This document shows positions 42,348 through 49,787 of a stretch of DNA of 64,000 bases, piece by piece. The position numbers and the translations under genes were made by a program. The stretch comes from DASSUW01 sp963730535. Lineage in GTDB: Bacteria > Actinomycetota > Thermoleophilia > Solirubrobacterales > Solirubrobacteraceae. The notes below the pieces were generated by a model that saw only the letters and a list, made by a program, of their open reading frames with translations, was not told the DNA's origin and made no database searches. Each line of letters opens with the position of its first letter. The first letter of the stretch is position 1. Where the stretch lies: NCBI GenBank assembly GCA_963730535.1, contig CAVSRU010000012.1, positions 434,001 to 498,000 on the forward strand, written 5' to 3'.

Positions 42348-43193
42348 ATGTGGCTGGAGACACCGTCGGAGACCTTCATCGCGCGCCACGACGAGCGTGA
42401 CGCGCCGGACGCCGGGCGCGTGCTGGCGCAGCTCGAGTACGCCCGGGGGCGGCTGGAACGGGCCCTCGAGGTCGAGTTGGGCCAGCTCTCCGTCGTGCTC
42501 CACGGCTCGCCGGCGCAGCTCGACGCGGCGCAGCCCTGGCTCGCCGTTCAGCGGCGCCTGACGGCGCCCGCCGCACGGCGCTACGTGGTCGGGTGGGCGG
42601 CCGAGCGCGAGCTGCACGTGCTCTGCCCCCGCCTGCTCGCGCAGCGGGCCTCGAACGTGGAGGGGTCGCTCGAGCTGCTCATGCTCTCGCCCTCGGGGCT
42701 GCTCGCCCGCCGCGCGCTCGCCGTGCGGCATCCGGGGTTCCCGCCGCCGCTCGGGCCGCGGCGCCTGACCCGCTGGGTGCGGTCGGCGTGGTTCGTCGAG
42801 GGCGCTGCCCAGTGGCTCTCCGGCCAGACGAAGCACGTGCGGCCGGCGGTGGCGCGGCGCCTGCGCGAGGGCACGGCGCCCGCCTTCCCACCCGGCCGCT
42901 CCGACGCCCTGCTGCTCGGCGGGACGGTCTTCGACCTCCTCGCCCGCGAGGAGGGAGACCGCGCGGCGGTGGCGATGGCGCGCTCGACGCCGGACGAGGC
43001 GCTGAACGCGGCGTTCCGCGGGCGGCGGGCGCGGCACACCGAGGCCGCCTGGCGCTCGCACCTCGCATCGCCTTGCCTCTCCCTGAACTGCGCATTGAAG
43101 GGAGCGCGGACGGTCTGTGCTCACTTGACGTCGATAATCGCCGTCAAGTCATCACGCGCCGCGATCCGTGCTCCCTCTCAATGCCGCCGTTGA
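42348..43193 (+). CDS. Uncharacterised protein, possibly a degenerate gluzincin-like peptidase
   Basis: The 281-residue protein has a middle portion (RYVVGWAAERELHVLCPR...WFVEGAAQWLSGQ) laid out like peptidase-MA/gluzincin proteins, where a helix carries HExxH and a second helix carries a Glu ligand. The EGAAQWLSGQ helix is present but no HExxH is found, so catalysis is doubtful. The last ~30 residues (from ~43090) are encoded inside palindromic element C and look unlike the rest of the protein, so the natural C-terminus may have been replaced. Confidence 0.55.
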   Translation: MWLETPSETFIARHDERDAPDAGRVLAQLEYARGRLERALEVELGQLSVVLHGSPAQLDAAQPWLAVQRRLTAPAARRYVVGWAAERELHVLCPRLLAQRASNVEGSLELLMLSPSGLLARRALAVRHPGFPPPLGPRRLTRWVRSAWFVEGAAQWLSGQTKHVRPAVARRLREGTAPAFPPGRSDALLLGGTVFDLLAREEGDRAAVAMARSTPDEALNAAFRGRRARHTEAAWRSHLASPCLSLNCALKGARTVCAHLTSIIAVKSSRAAIRAPSQCRR

Positions 43194-43209
43194 CGTTGAC
43201 GTTCGCCGG
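43092..43209. repeat. Palindromic dispersed element, copy C
   Basis: Between two convergent genes, GCATTGAAGGGAGC (from 43092) pairs with GCTCCCTCTCAATGC (ending 43184), and an inner hairpin pairs ACTTGACG (43123-43130) with CGTCAAGT (43142-43149). The right end, read on the minus strand, is CGGCGAACGTCAACGTCAAC followed by GGCGGC, the core shared with copies A and B. The left end lacks an obvious core and the element runs into the 3' end of the plus-strand gene. Confidence 0.7.
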
Positions 43210-43212
43210 CGC

Positions 43213-43698
43213 TTAGAACACCGCCGCGAACACGCCCGCGGCGATCAGCGCCGCGATCCCGACGGCGAGCGCGACGGCCAGAGCCTTGACCCACGCCGGG
43301 GTGCCCTCGCCGGTCGTGACCGGCGCGGTCGGCTCCGGGACGCCGAGCAGCTCCCGGGCGCGGTCGGCTCCCGACGCCGGCACGAGGATGTCGCGCGGGC
43401 CGCTGGCCAGGAAGTCGGGAACGTCGAAGCCGCCCGAGCGGCGCGTGAGCGAAGGGACGCCCTCCTCGAGCAGCATCCCTTCGAGCATCTCGGCCTCGGC
43501 CTGGTGGCGGGCGGTGGCGACGCGGACGAGCGGGCCCTCCGCGTACTGCGGCCGCATCTTGCGCGCGCGCTCGCGCGCGGGGGTCAGCGGCCGCTCGCCG
43601 TCGCCGGCGCCGGGCGCGTGCACGAGCGGCACGCCGCAGTCGGGGCAGAACCGCTCCTCGACGCCCGTGAAGGCAGCGCCGCACGCGGGGCACGCCAG
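43213..43698 (-). CDS. Zinc-ribbon protein with DUF2007-like domain and C-terminal membrane helix
   Basis: The frame begins with a zinc ribbon (ACPACGAAF...RFCPDCGVPLV), continues with RVATARHQAEAEMLEGMLLEEGVPSLTRR...ILVPASGADRARELL, which resembles DUF2007-type signal-transducing domains, and ends in a transmembrane helix (ALAVALAVGIAALIAAGVFA). No ATG, GTG or TTG covers the whole ribbon: a GTG at 43632 would delete it. CTG at 43698 is the best candidate start; a frame error upstream is the alternative. It lies 11 bp after the M67 gene stop. Confidence 0.6.
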   Translation of the reverse strand: MACPACGAAFTGVEERFCPDCGVPLVHAPGAGDGERPLTPARERARKMRPQYAEGPLVRVATARHQAEAEMLEGMLLEEGVPSLTRRSGGFDVPDFLASGPRDILVPASGADRARELLGVPEPTAPVTTGEGTPAWVKALAVALAVGIAALIAAGVFAAVF

Positions 43699-43708
43699 CG
43701 GCGTGCCG

Positions 43709-44119
43709 TCAGGAGGCCGGCGCCCCGTCCTCCACCTCGAGCGCGGTCTCGGTGACCGCGCCGTCGACGATCCGCCAGGCCCGCACGTCCGGCTCGTCGT
43801 GCTCGAGCCCCACGATCACGTAGATCGCCTCCGGATAGAAGGCGAGGTTGATGTCGGTCTGCGACGGCGTGGGCGCCGAGCGGGTGTGGGAGTGGTAGAT
43901 CGCCCCCAGCTCGAGCCCCGCGTCCTCGATGGCCGTCTGGATCCGGTACTGCTCCATGCCGTCGATCTCGTAGCGGAACGGACTCGCGACGGCGTTCGTC
44001 GCCCGGTGCACCGCGACGGCACGGCCGTCGCGGCTGGCGACCATCCCGCAGCACTCGTTCGGCGCGTCCGCACGGGCGTGCGCGACGATCTCGCCGAGCA
44101 GCTGCTGCGAGATGCGCAA
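43709..44119 (-). CDS. M67 (JAB1/MPN/Mov34, Mec-type) metallopeptidase
   Basis: The 136-residue protein is a single JAMM domain: NECCGMVAS (catalytic Glu) and HSHTRSAPTPSQTD, which matches HxHx7SxxD exactly. In mycobacteria the relative Mec removes cysteine from the sulfur carrier CysO after CysM loads it. Here a CysM-like gene lies about 1.2 kb upstream on the same strand, supporting the same pathway, although no CysO gene is visible. The TTG start at 44119 abuts the tatA stop. A general deubiquitinase-like role for another carrier is possible. Confidence 0.88.
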   Translation of the reverse strand: MRISQQLLGEIVAHARADAPNECCGMVASRDGRAVAVHRATNAVASPFRYEIDGMEQYRIQTAIEDAGLELGAIYHSHTRSAPTPSQTDINLAFYPEAIYVIVGLEHDEPDVRAWRIVDGAVTETALEVEDGAPAS

Positions 44120-44326
44120 CTACTCTGCGGTCTTGGCGGGCTGGCGCAGCGGCTTCACGTCGTCCTCGTCGTCGTCGTCGCGCGAGACTCCGCTGATCGA
44201 GTCCTTGAACTCGCGCATCCCGCGACCCACCGAGCGGCCGACCTCGGGGAGGCGCTTGGGGCCGAGCACGAGCAGCGCGATGACGAGCACGACAATGAGC
44301 TCCATCGGGCCGATGCTGACTGGCAT
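44120..44326 (-). CDS. tatA: Twin-arginine translocase subunit TatA
   Basis: The 68-residue protein has the TatA plan: a short hydrophobic helix (MELIVVLVIALLVLGPKRLPEVG, with the FGPKLP-type hinge as LGPKRLPE), an amphipathic helix (RSVGRGMREFKDSISG) and an acidic/basic tail (RDDDDEDDVK). TatA oligomers form the pore for folded Tat substrates. An upstream gene encodes a protein with a Tat-like lipoprotein signal, a possible client. tatB and tatC are not in the window. Confidence 0.9.
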   Translation of the reverse strand: MPVSIGPMELIVVLVIALLVLGPKRLPEVGRSVGRGMREFKDSISGVSRDDDDEDDVKPLRQPAKTAE

Positions 44327-44369
44327 GGTCTGCTTCCTCTCGAACGAGTCCGTGTGTCCACGAACCAGT

Positions 44370-44792
44370 CTAGGGGTCGGATCTGAACGGGTCGAGACCG
44401 TCCTCGATACGGGCCTTGACTCGGTGCTGGCTGTGCGAGGCGAGGATCGTGCCGACCGTCCGCAGGATGCTCGGATCGTGAAGCTCGAGCACCGCCGCCC
44501 GATACTCCTCGATCAGCGACGTCTCGAGCGCCACGAGGTCCTTTGAAGGCGCCGACGCCGGTCCCCGCGGCGCCTCGCGCCCGAGCGCGTCGAGCAGCGT
44601 GCGCAGCGCCGCGGCGTGATCGCGCTCCTCGGAGGCCACGATGCCGTCCTGCGCGGTCGCCGCCTCGTCCTCGCGGGCGATCAGCCGCAGCAGCAGCTCG
44701 GCGTCATCGGGCGCCGCCGCAGCCGCCGGCGACGACCGGGCGACGAGCGCCGCGGCGGCGAGGGCGACGAGGTCCCGGCGGGTGGTGGTCAC
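44370..44792 (-). CDS. Ferritin-like-fold secreted protein
   Basis: From GTG 44792 the 140-residue protein begins TTTRRDLVALAAAALVARS, a twin-arginine-like signal, followed by a helical domain with ELLLRLIAREDEAATAQDGI, SEERDHAAALRTLLDAL and SLIEEYRAAVLELHDPSI. Paired helices with ERDH and EEY-type residues resemble the ferritin-like domains of secreted actinobacterial proteins, but a full di-iron ligand set is not obvious. It overlaps the upstream lipoprotein gene (GTGA), and the two are probably paralogous partners. Confidence 0.65.
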   Translation of the reverse strand: MTTTRRDLVALAAAALVARSSPAAAAAPDDAELLLRLIAREDEAATAQDGIVASEERDHAAALRTLLDALGREAPRGPASAPSKDLVALETSLIEEYRAAVLELHDPSILRTVGTILASHSQHRVKARIEDGLDPFRSDP

Positions 44793-45295
44793 GAGGGCGT
44801 CCCCGGGAACGACTCGGCCTCGCCGGTGAGCACCGCGAGGTCGGCCGCCGCGCCGACGATCATCTCCCCCGCGAGCGCGCGCAGGTCGCCGGTGAGCAGC
44901 GGGAGCGAGTCCACGTGGGCGACGAGCGCCGCCCGTGCCGCCGACGCGGCATCGCCGGCCGCGGAGGGCGCCGGAGCGTCGTGTGGCCGCCCGCCCTGCG
45001 AGGACACGGCGGCGGCGAGCCGCTGAGCCCGCCCGCGCGCCCGCCGGGCGACCCTGCGGCGCGCCGCCGCCGCCAGCGCCCGCTCGGCGGCCAGCGATCG
45101 CAGGAGCACGTCGGCCGGTCGGGGCGCGGCCGGCTCGTCCTCCTCGCCGCACCCCGCCAGCAGCGCGACGGCGCCGCCGGCGAGCAGGGCCCGCCGGCTA
45201 AGGGTCCGTGGAGGGATCAGTGGCGGGTTTGGGGTCCGAATCGTGGATGCCAGGCGCCGCACGCGAGCGGAGGCGGGCGCCAGCCCGTTGAGCAT
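44789..45295 (-). CDS. Putative Tat-exported lipoprotein, ferritin-like helical domain
   Basis: The frame has an SRRALLAGGAVALLAGCGEEDE signal, that is, a twin-arginine-like motif, a hydrophobic stretch and a lipobox (LAGC). An Ala/Arg-rich helical domain of about 125 residues follows. The ATG at 45295 is taken as start, giving a 168-residue product with a long n-region; an alternative GTG lies at 45331. It is coupled to the next gene, also with an RR signal. The partner gene suggests a ferritin-like fold; function unknown. Confidence 0.55.
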   Translation of the reverse strand: MLNGLAPASARVRRLASTIRTPNPPLIPPRTLSRRALLAGGAVALLAGCGEEDEPAAPRPADVLLRSLAAERALAAAARRRVARRARGRAQRLAAAVSSQGGRPHDAPAPSAAGDAASAARAALVAHVDSLPLLTGDLRALAGEMIVGAAADLAVLTGEAESFPGTPS

Positions 45296-45358
45296 CGCGG
45301 GTGGTGCCTGGCGCCGCGAGACGGTGCCCAAACGCGTCAGTGATCCCTTTACGGGCCC

Positions 45359-46327
45359 TTACCACCAGACGGTGGAGTCCAGGTTCGCGATCTCCTCGAC
45401 GGGGAGCGTGTAGACCCCGGAGGAGAGGTACTTCCAGCCGTCGTCGCAGACGATGAAGACGACGTTGCCCTCGTCCATCTCCCCCGCGATGCGCACGGCG
45501 ATCGAGGCGATCGCCCCGGAGGAGACGCCGGCGAAGATGCCCTCCTCGTCGAGCAGCCGCCGCGTCCAGACGATCGCATCGTGGTTGGTGACGAGGATCT
45601 TCCGGTCGAGCAGCGAGAGGTCGATGATCGGCGGGATGAAGCCGTCGTCGAGCGACCGCAGGCCCTGCACGGGCTCGCCTTGCATCGGCTCGGCGGCGAC
45701 GATCTTCACGCTGTCGCCGAGCTCCTCGCGCAGGCGCCGGCCGGTGCCCATCAGCGTCCCGCCGGTGCCGAGCCCGGCCACGAACGCGCCGATCTCGTCG
45801 AGCTCCTCGAGGATCTCCTTGGCCGTGCCCTCGTAGTGCGCGCGCGGGTTCGCCTGGTTGCCGTACTGGTACGGCATGTAGTACGAGGCGTCCGCGGCCG
45901 CCATCTCGAGCGCCATCTCGACCGCCCCGTTGGACCCCTTCGAGCCCTCGGAGTAGACGATCTCGGCGCCGTACATCTTCAGCAGCTGGGTGCGCTCGGG
46001 CGTGACGTTCTCGGGCATCACGACCTTCAGCGGATAGCCCTTGCGCGAGCAGATCATGGCGAGCGAGATGCCGGTGTTGCCCGAGGTCGGCTCGAGGATC
46101 GTCTGGCCGGGCCGGATCGCGCCCTCCTCCTCGGCCGCCTCGATCATCGAGCGCGCGACGCGGTCCTTGATCGAACCGGTCGGGTTGTGGGACTCGAGCT
46201 TGGCCCAGATGCGCACGCCGGGTTTTGGCGAGAGTCGCCTGAGCTCGACGAGCGGCGTGTTGCCGATCGCCTGCACGATGTCCCCATAGCGGCCGCCACA
46301 CGGCCGGTTCCCCAGGCTTTGCGCCAT
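45359..46327 (-). CDS. cysM: CysM-type cysteine synthase (PLP, probably O-phosphoserine/CysO-dependent)
   Basis: The 322-residue protein is fold-type II: YGDIVQAIGNTPLVELRRLSP, the PLP lysine in SHNPTGSIKDRVARSM, SGNTGISLA, GLGTGGTLMGTGR and the C-terminal VSSGA phosphate loop. The regions RIWAKLE...TGSIKDR, LEPTSGNTGISLAM, YQYGNQANPRAHYEG, DDGWKYLSSGVY and the tryptophan-ended tail (DSTVWW) are closer to mycobacterial CysM than CysK. CysM uses O-phosphoserine and thiocarboxylated CysO. A Mec-type M67 peptidase lies downstream. Exact substrate is inference. Confidence 0.9.
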   Translation of the reverse strand: MAQSLGNRPCGGRYGDIVQAIGNTPLVELRRLSPKPGVRIWAKLESHNPTGSIKDRVARSMIEAAEEEGAIRPGQTILEPTSGNTGISLAMICSRKGYPLKVVMPENVTPERTQLLKMYGAEIVYSEGSKGSNGAVEMALEMAAADASYYMPYQYGNQANPRAHYEGTAKEILEELDEIGAFVAGLGTGGTLMGTGRRLREELGDSVKIVAAEPMQGEPVQGLRSLDDGFIPPIIDLSLLDRKILVTNHDAIVWTRRLLDEEGIFAGVSSGAIASIAVRIAGEMDEGNVVFIVCDDGWKYLSSGVYTLPVEEIANLDSTVWW

Positions 46328-46343
46328 GCTTTACAAAGTGTAG

Positions 46344-47819
46344 TCAGACGGAGGCCCGGCGCAGCGCCGGGTACAGCGCCCGGTAGCGCTCGCGCAGCTC
46401 GCGGTACGGCTCGACCCACTCCGCGACCGGCTCGACGGCCCCGTGCGGGCGCACGCAGGCGCCGACCGCCTCCTCGACATCAGCGAACACGCCCCCCGCC
46501 ACGCCGCCCAGCAGTGCGGCGCCGTAGGCGGCTCCCTCCTCGACCGCCAGGCGCTCGAGCGGCAGCTCGAGCACCGACGCGACGATCCGCAGCCACAGCT
46601 CGCTGCGTGCGCCGCCGCCCGAGACGCGGCCGGCCGACGGCCGCGCGCCCAGCTCGATGACGAGGTCGAGCGAGTCGCGCAGGCCGCACGCCACGCCCTC
46701 GAGGACCCCGCGCACGAGCGCGCCGCGGTCGTGGCGCAGCGAGAGCCCCGTGAAGGCGCCGCGCGCGTCGGGGTCGGCGTGCGGGGTCCGCTCGCCCGCC
46801 AGGTACGGCAGGAAGGTCAGCCCCTCGGTCCCCGGCTCCCAGGCTTCCGCCTCCGCCACCAGCGCCCCGAAGTCGCCCCCCGGTGCCACCGCGTCGCGCA
46901 GCCACCGCAGCGAGCCGGCGGCCGAGAGCATCACGCCCATCGCGTGCCAGGCGCCCGGCACCGCGTGGCAGAACGCGTGCACGCGGGCCTGGGGGTCGTG
47001 TGCGTAGGCGTCGAGCGCCGTGAAGACCACGCCGGAGGTGCCGAGCGCGACCGAGACCGGGCCCGGCCGGACGACGCCGACGCCGACGGCGCCCGCCGCC
47101 TGGTCGCCGGCCCCTGCCGCCACCGGCACGCCGTCGGGCGTGGTGCCCGACACGTCGGGCGACTCGAGCACGCGCGGGAGCCACGCCGGGTCGAGCTCCA
47201 GCGCCGCCACCACCTCGTCGCTCCACCGGCGGCCCGCGACGTCGAACAGCAGCGTGCCCGAGGCGTCGGCGACGTCGATGGCCCGCTCCCCGCACAGGCG
47301 CAGCCGCACGTAGTCCTTGGGCAGGAGCACGTGCGCGATGCGGGCATAGGACTCCGGCTCGTGGCGGCGCAGCCACAGCAGCTTCGGCGCCGTGAAGCCG
47401 GTCAGCGCGCGGTTGCCGGTCAGCTCCACGAGGCGCTCGAAGCCGACGCGCTCCTCGATCTCGGCGCACTCGGCCGCCGTCCGCTGGTCGTTCCAGAGGA
47501 TCGCCGGCCGCACCACCCGCTCGGACGCGTCGAGCGCCACGAGGCCGTGCATCTGGCCGCTCAGCCCGATCCCGGCCACCTCTCCGACGCCGAGTCCGGC
47601 GAGCGCCTCCTCGGTGGCGCGCCACCAGTCCTCGGGGTCCTGCTCGGCCCAGCCGGGGCGCGGCGTGGAGAGCGGGTAGCCGACCTCGCAGCGCGCGAGC
47701 AGCTCCCCGTCCGGCGCGACGGCGATCGCCTTGACGCCGGTCGTGCCGACGTCGAGCCCGACGAGGGCGCGATGTTCGCGAAGCGAACTCGCAAGGCCAA
47801 GCTTGCTTGGCCCGGTCAC
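46344..47819 (-). CDS. xylB: Xylulokinase-like FGGY carbohydrate kinase
   Basis: The 491-residue FGGY kinase has VGLDVGTTGVKAIAV, GIGLSGQMHGLV, PAILWNDQRTAAECAEIE, a C-terminal ATP domain with VALGTSGVVF, YLAGERTPHADPDARGAF, and RVSGGGARSELW. The MHG and NDQR motifs are those of D-xylulose kinases. GTG at 47819 overlaps the ROK gene stop (GTGA); it adds ~25 residues before the conserved start, including two short hairpins in the DNA (47774-47788, 47795-47812). Context with an ABC importer and isomerases suggests a pentulose or related ketose as substrate. Confidence 0.88.
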   Translation of the reverse strand: MTGPSKLGLASSLREHRALVGLDVGTTGVKAIAVAPDGELLARCEVGYPLSTPRPGWAEQDPEDWWRATEEALAGLGVGEVAGIGLSGQMHGLVALDASERVVRPAILWNDQRTAAECAEIEERVGFERLVELTGNRALTGFTAPKLLWLRRHEPESYARIAHVLLPKDYVRLRLCGERAIDVADASGTLLFDVAGRRWSDEVVAALELDPAWLPRVLESPDVSGTTPDGVPVAAGAGDQAAGAVGVGVVRPGPVSVALGTSGVVFTALDAYAHDPQARVHAFCHAVPGAWHAMGVMLSAAGSLRWLRDAVAPGGDFGALVAEAEAWEPGTEGLTFLPYLAGERTPHADPDARGAFTGLSLRHDRGALVRGVLEGVACGLRDSLDLVIELGARPSAGRVSGGGARSELWLRIVASVLELPLERLAVEEGAAYGAALLGGVAGGVFADVEEAVGACVRPHGAVEPVAEWVEPYRELRERYRALYPALRRASV

Positions 47820-49027
47820 GCGGCCCAGCCGGGGTCGGCGAAGATCCTCCGCAGCGACGACGCGGCCGCTCCCCGCACCGCCGCTTCCGGCCCCAGCGTG
47901 GACGGCAGGATCTGCGGCGTCGCCCGCGGGGCGCCGAGCACGTGTGACTGCAGCTCGTCGGCGATCGGCGCGTCGAGCCACGGGGCGAGCTGGCCGAAGA
48001 AGCCGCCGAGGACCACGGCCTGGAAGTTGAGCAGGTTCGCCGCCGCCGCGATGCCGACGCCCAGCCAGCGGCCGGCCTCCTCCAGCGCGCCGAGGGCCCG
48101 CTCGTCGCCGTCCTGCGCCCGCTCGACCAGCTCGCGCACCGGGCCGGCCGACCCGCCGGTCGCGCCCATGGGCGGCATCCCGGCCCGCTCGAGCAGGGCC
48201 TCGAGGCCCACCACCGTCTCCAGGCACCCGCGGCTGCCGCACCCGCACGGTCGCCCGCCGCGCTCGACGGTCATGTGCCCGAACTCGCCGCCGAACCCGC
48301 CGCTGCCCCGGAACAACTCGCCGCGCACGATCAGGCCGGCGCCGACCCCGATCTCGCCCGAGACGTAGAGCACGTCGCTGAGCCCGCGCGCCGTGCCCTC
48401 CCACAGCTCGGCCAGCGCTGCCAGGTTCGCCTCGTTGTCGGCCGTCACCGGGAACGCGGGATGGTCCAGCCGGCGCTTGAGCTCCTCGACCACCGGCACG
48501 TCGGTCCAGCCGAGGTTGGGCGCGACGAGGAGCACTCCGCGGTCGGCGTCGACCAGGCCGGGCAGGCCGACGGTGGCGCCCACCGGCCGCAGGCCCGCCT
48601 CCTCCACGGCCGCCAGCGCGCCCGCGGCGAGCGCCGCGACGTGCTCGAGCACCTCGGCGCCGCTCACCCGGCGGTTGTCACGCGCCTCGAGCGCGCGGTG
48701 GCGCTCCTCGCCGGTGAGGTCGAGCGCCCGCACCGCGACGTAGTCGACGTTGATCTCGAGCCCGAGGGCGACGACGCCCGAGGACGACAGCTCGACCACC
48801 TGGCCCGGCCGCCCCACGGTGCCGCGGTAGTCGAGCCCGCGCTCGACCAGCAGGTCGAGCGCGATCAGCTCGGTGACGAGGCTCGAGACCGTTGTCTTGT
48901 TGAGGCCGGTCTCGAGCGCGATCGTGGCCCGCGAGCGCGGGCCGTGCTCGGACACGTGGCGGAGCACCACCCCGAGGTTGTGCCGCCGTACGGCGCGCTG
49001 GTTGGCGAGCCCGGGTGGCTGCTCCAT
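47816..49027 (-). CDS. ROK-family transcriptional regulator (XylR/NagC type)
   Basis: The 403-residue protein has an N-terminal winged helix (NLGVVLRHVSEHGPRSRATIALETGLNKTTVSSLVTELIAL, residues ~17-57) and a C-terminal ROK domain: ALGLEINVDYVAVRALDL, GLPGLVD, EFGHMTVERGGRPCGCGSRGCLE (zinc-binding CxCGxxGCxE) and LNFQAVVLGG. Such repressors respond to a free sugar or sugar phosphate. It precedes and overlaps the xylulokinase-like gene and follows the ABC importer genes, so it probably controls this minus-strand unit. Confidence 0.92.
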   Translation of the reverse strand: MEQPPGLANQRAVRRHNLGVVLRHVSEHGPRSRATIALETGLNKTTVSSLVTELIALDLLVERGLDYRGTVGRPGQVVELSSSGVVALGLEINVDYVAVRALDLTGEERHRALEARDNRRVSGAEVLEHVAALAAGALAAVEEAGLRPVGATVGLPGLVDADRGVLLVAPNLGWTDVPVVEELKRRLDHPAFPVTADNEANLAALAELWEGTARGLSDVLYVSGEIGVGAGLIVRGELFRGSGGFGGEFGHMTVERGGRPCGCGSRGCLETVVGLEALLERAGMPPMGATGGSAGPVRELVERAQDGDERALGALEEAGRWLGVGIAAAANLLNFQAVVLGGFFGQLAPWLDAPIADELQSHVLGAPRATPQILPSTLGPEAAVRGAAASSLRRIFADPGWAA

Positions 49028-49055
49028 CTGTGGACCCTATCTCGCGCTCGAGCGC

Positions 49056-49787
49056 TCAGGCCGCGTCCGGCAGGGGCTCGACGCCGAGGTACCGCTTCTG
49101 CGCCTCGGGATCGGTGAGCAGCGCCGACGACGTCGTCTCGGTGGCGATCGAGCCGGCGACCATGACGATCACCCGCTCGGCCAGCGACGTCGCGACGCCG
49201 AGGTTCTGCTCGACCACGAGCAGGCCCATCCCGTGCGCCGCGAGGTCCTTGATCGTGTCGATCAGCGTCTCGACCACGGTCGGCGCGAGGCCCTCGGACG
49301 GCTCGTCCATGATCAGCAGCTTGGGGTTGGTGAGCAGGGCGCGGCCGATCGAGAGCATCTCCTGCTCACCGCCCGACAGCGATGTGCCGGAGACGTTGCG
49401 CCGCTCGGCCAGGCGCGGGAAGAGCTCGTACACGCGCTCCGACGTCCACGCCGCGCCTTTCGGGGCGCCGACGATCTCCAGGTGCTCGTCCACGGTCAGC
49501 GACGTGAAGAGCCGCCGGCCCTGCGGCACGTAACCGACGCCCGCCTTGGCGATCTTGTACGCCGGGCGGCCGTGCAACTCGGCGCCCTCGAGGCGAACCG
49601 ATCCGGACGAGCGGCCGGTGGTCCCGAGCAGCCCGACGATCGTCTTGCAGAGGGTCGTCTTGCCCATCCCGTTGCGTCCGATCAGCGCCACCGGCTCGGC
49701 GGCCATCTCGAAGCTGACGTCCTGGAGCACGTGCGCGGTGCCGTAGTAGCCGCTGAGCCCTTCGACTCGCAGGAGTGGGTCACTCAT
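49056..49787 (-). CDS. livF: Branched-chain-type ABC transporter ATP-binding protein
   Basis: The 243-residue ATPase has Walker A GRNGMGKTTLCKTIVG, the LSGGEQEMLSIGRAL signature, Walker B KLLIMDEPSEGLAPTVVE and an H-loop region ending in LLVVEQNLG, with the short LivF layout. It powers import through the LivH/LivM permeases. It overlaps livG by 8 bp. Genetic context (kinase, ROK regulator, isomerases) suggests a carbohydrate-like or other small-molecule substrate rather than leucine. Confidence 0.93.
   Translation of the reverse strand: MSDPLLRVEGLSGYYGTAHVLQDVSFEMAAEPVALIGRNGMGKTTLCKTIVGLLGTTGRSSGSVRLEGAELHGRPAYKIAKAGVGYVPQGRRLFTSLTVDEHLEIVGAPKGAAWTSERVYELFPRLAERRNVSGTSLSGGEQEMLSIGRALLTNPKLLIMDEPSEGLAPTVVETLIDTIKDLAAHGMGLLVVEQNLGVATSLAERVIVMVAGSIATETTSSALLTDPEAQKRYLGVEPLPDAA

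Noticed and set aside
49028..49055. Promoter between livF and the ROK gene
   Set aside because: The 28-bp gap shows no -10 or -35 hexamers; co-transcription with the importer is simpler.
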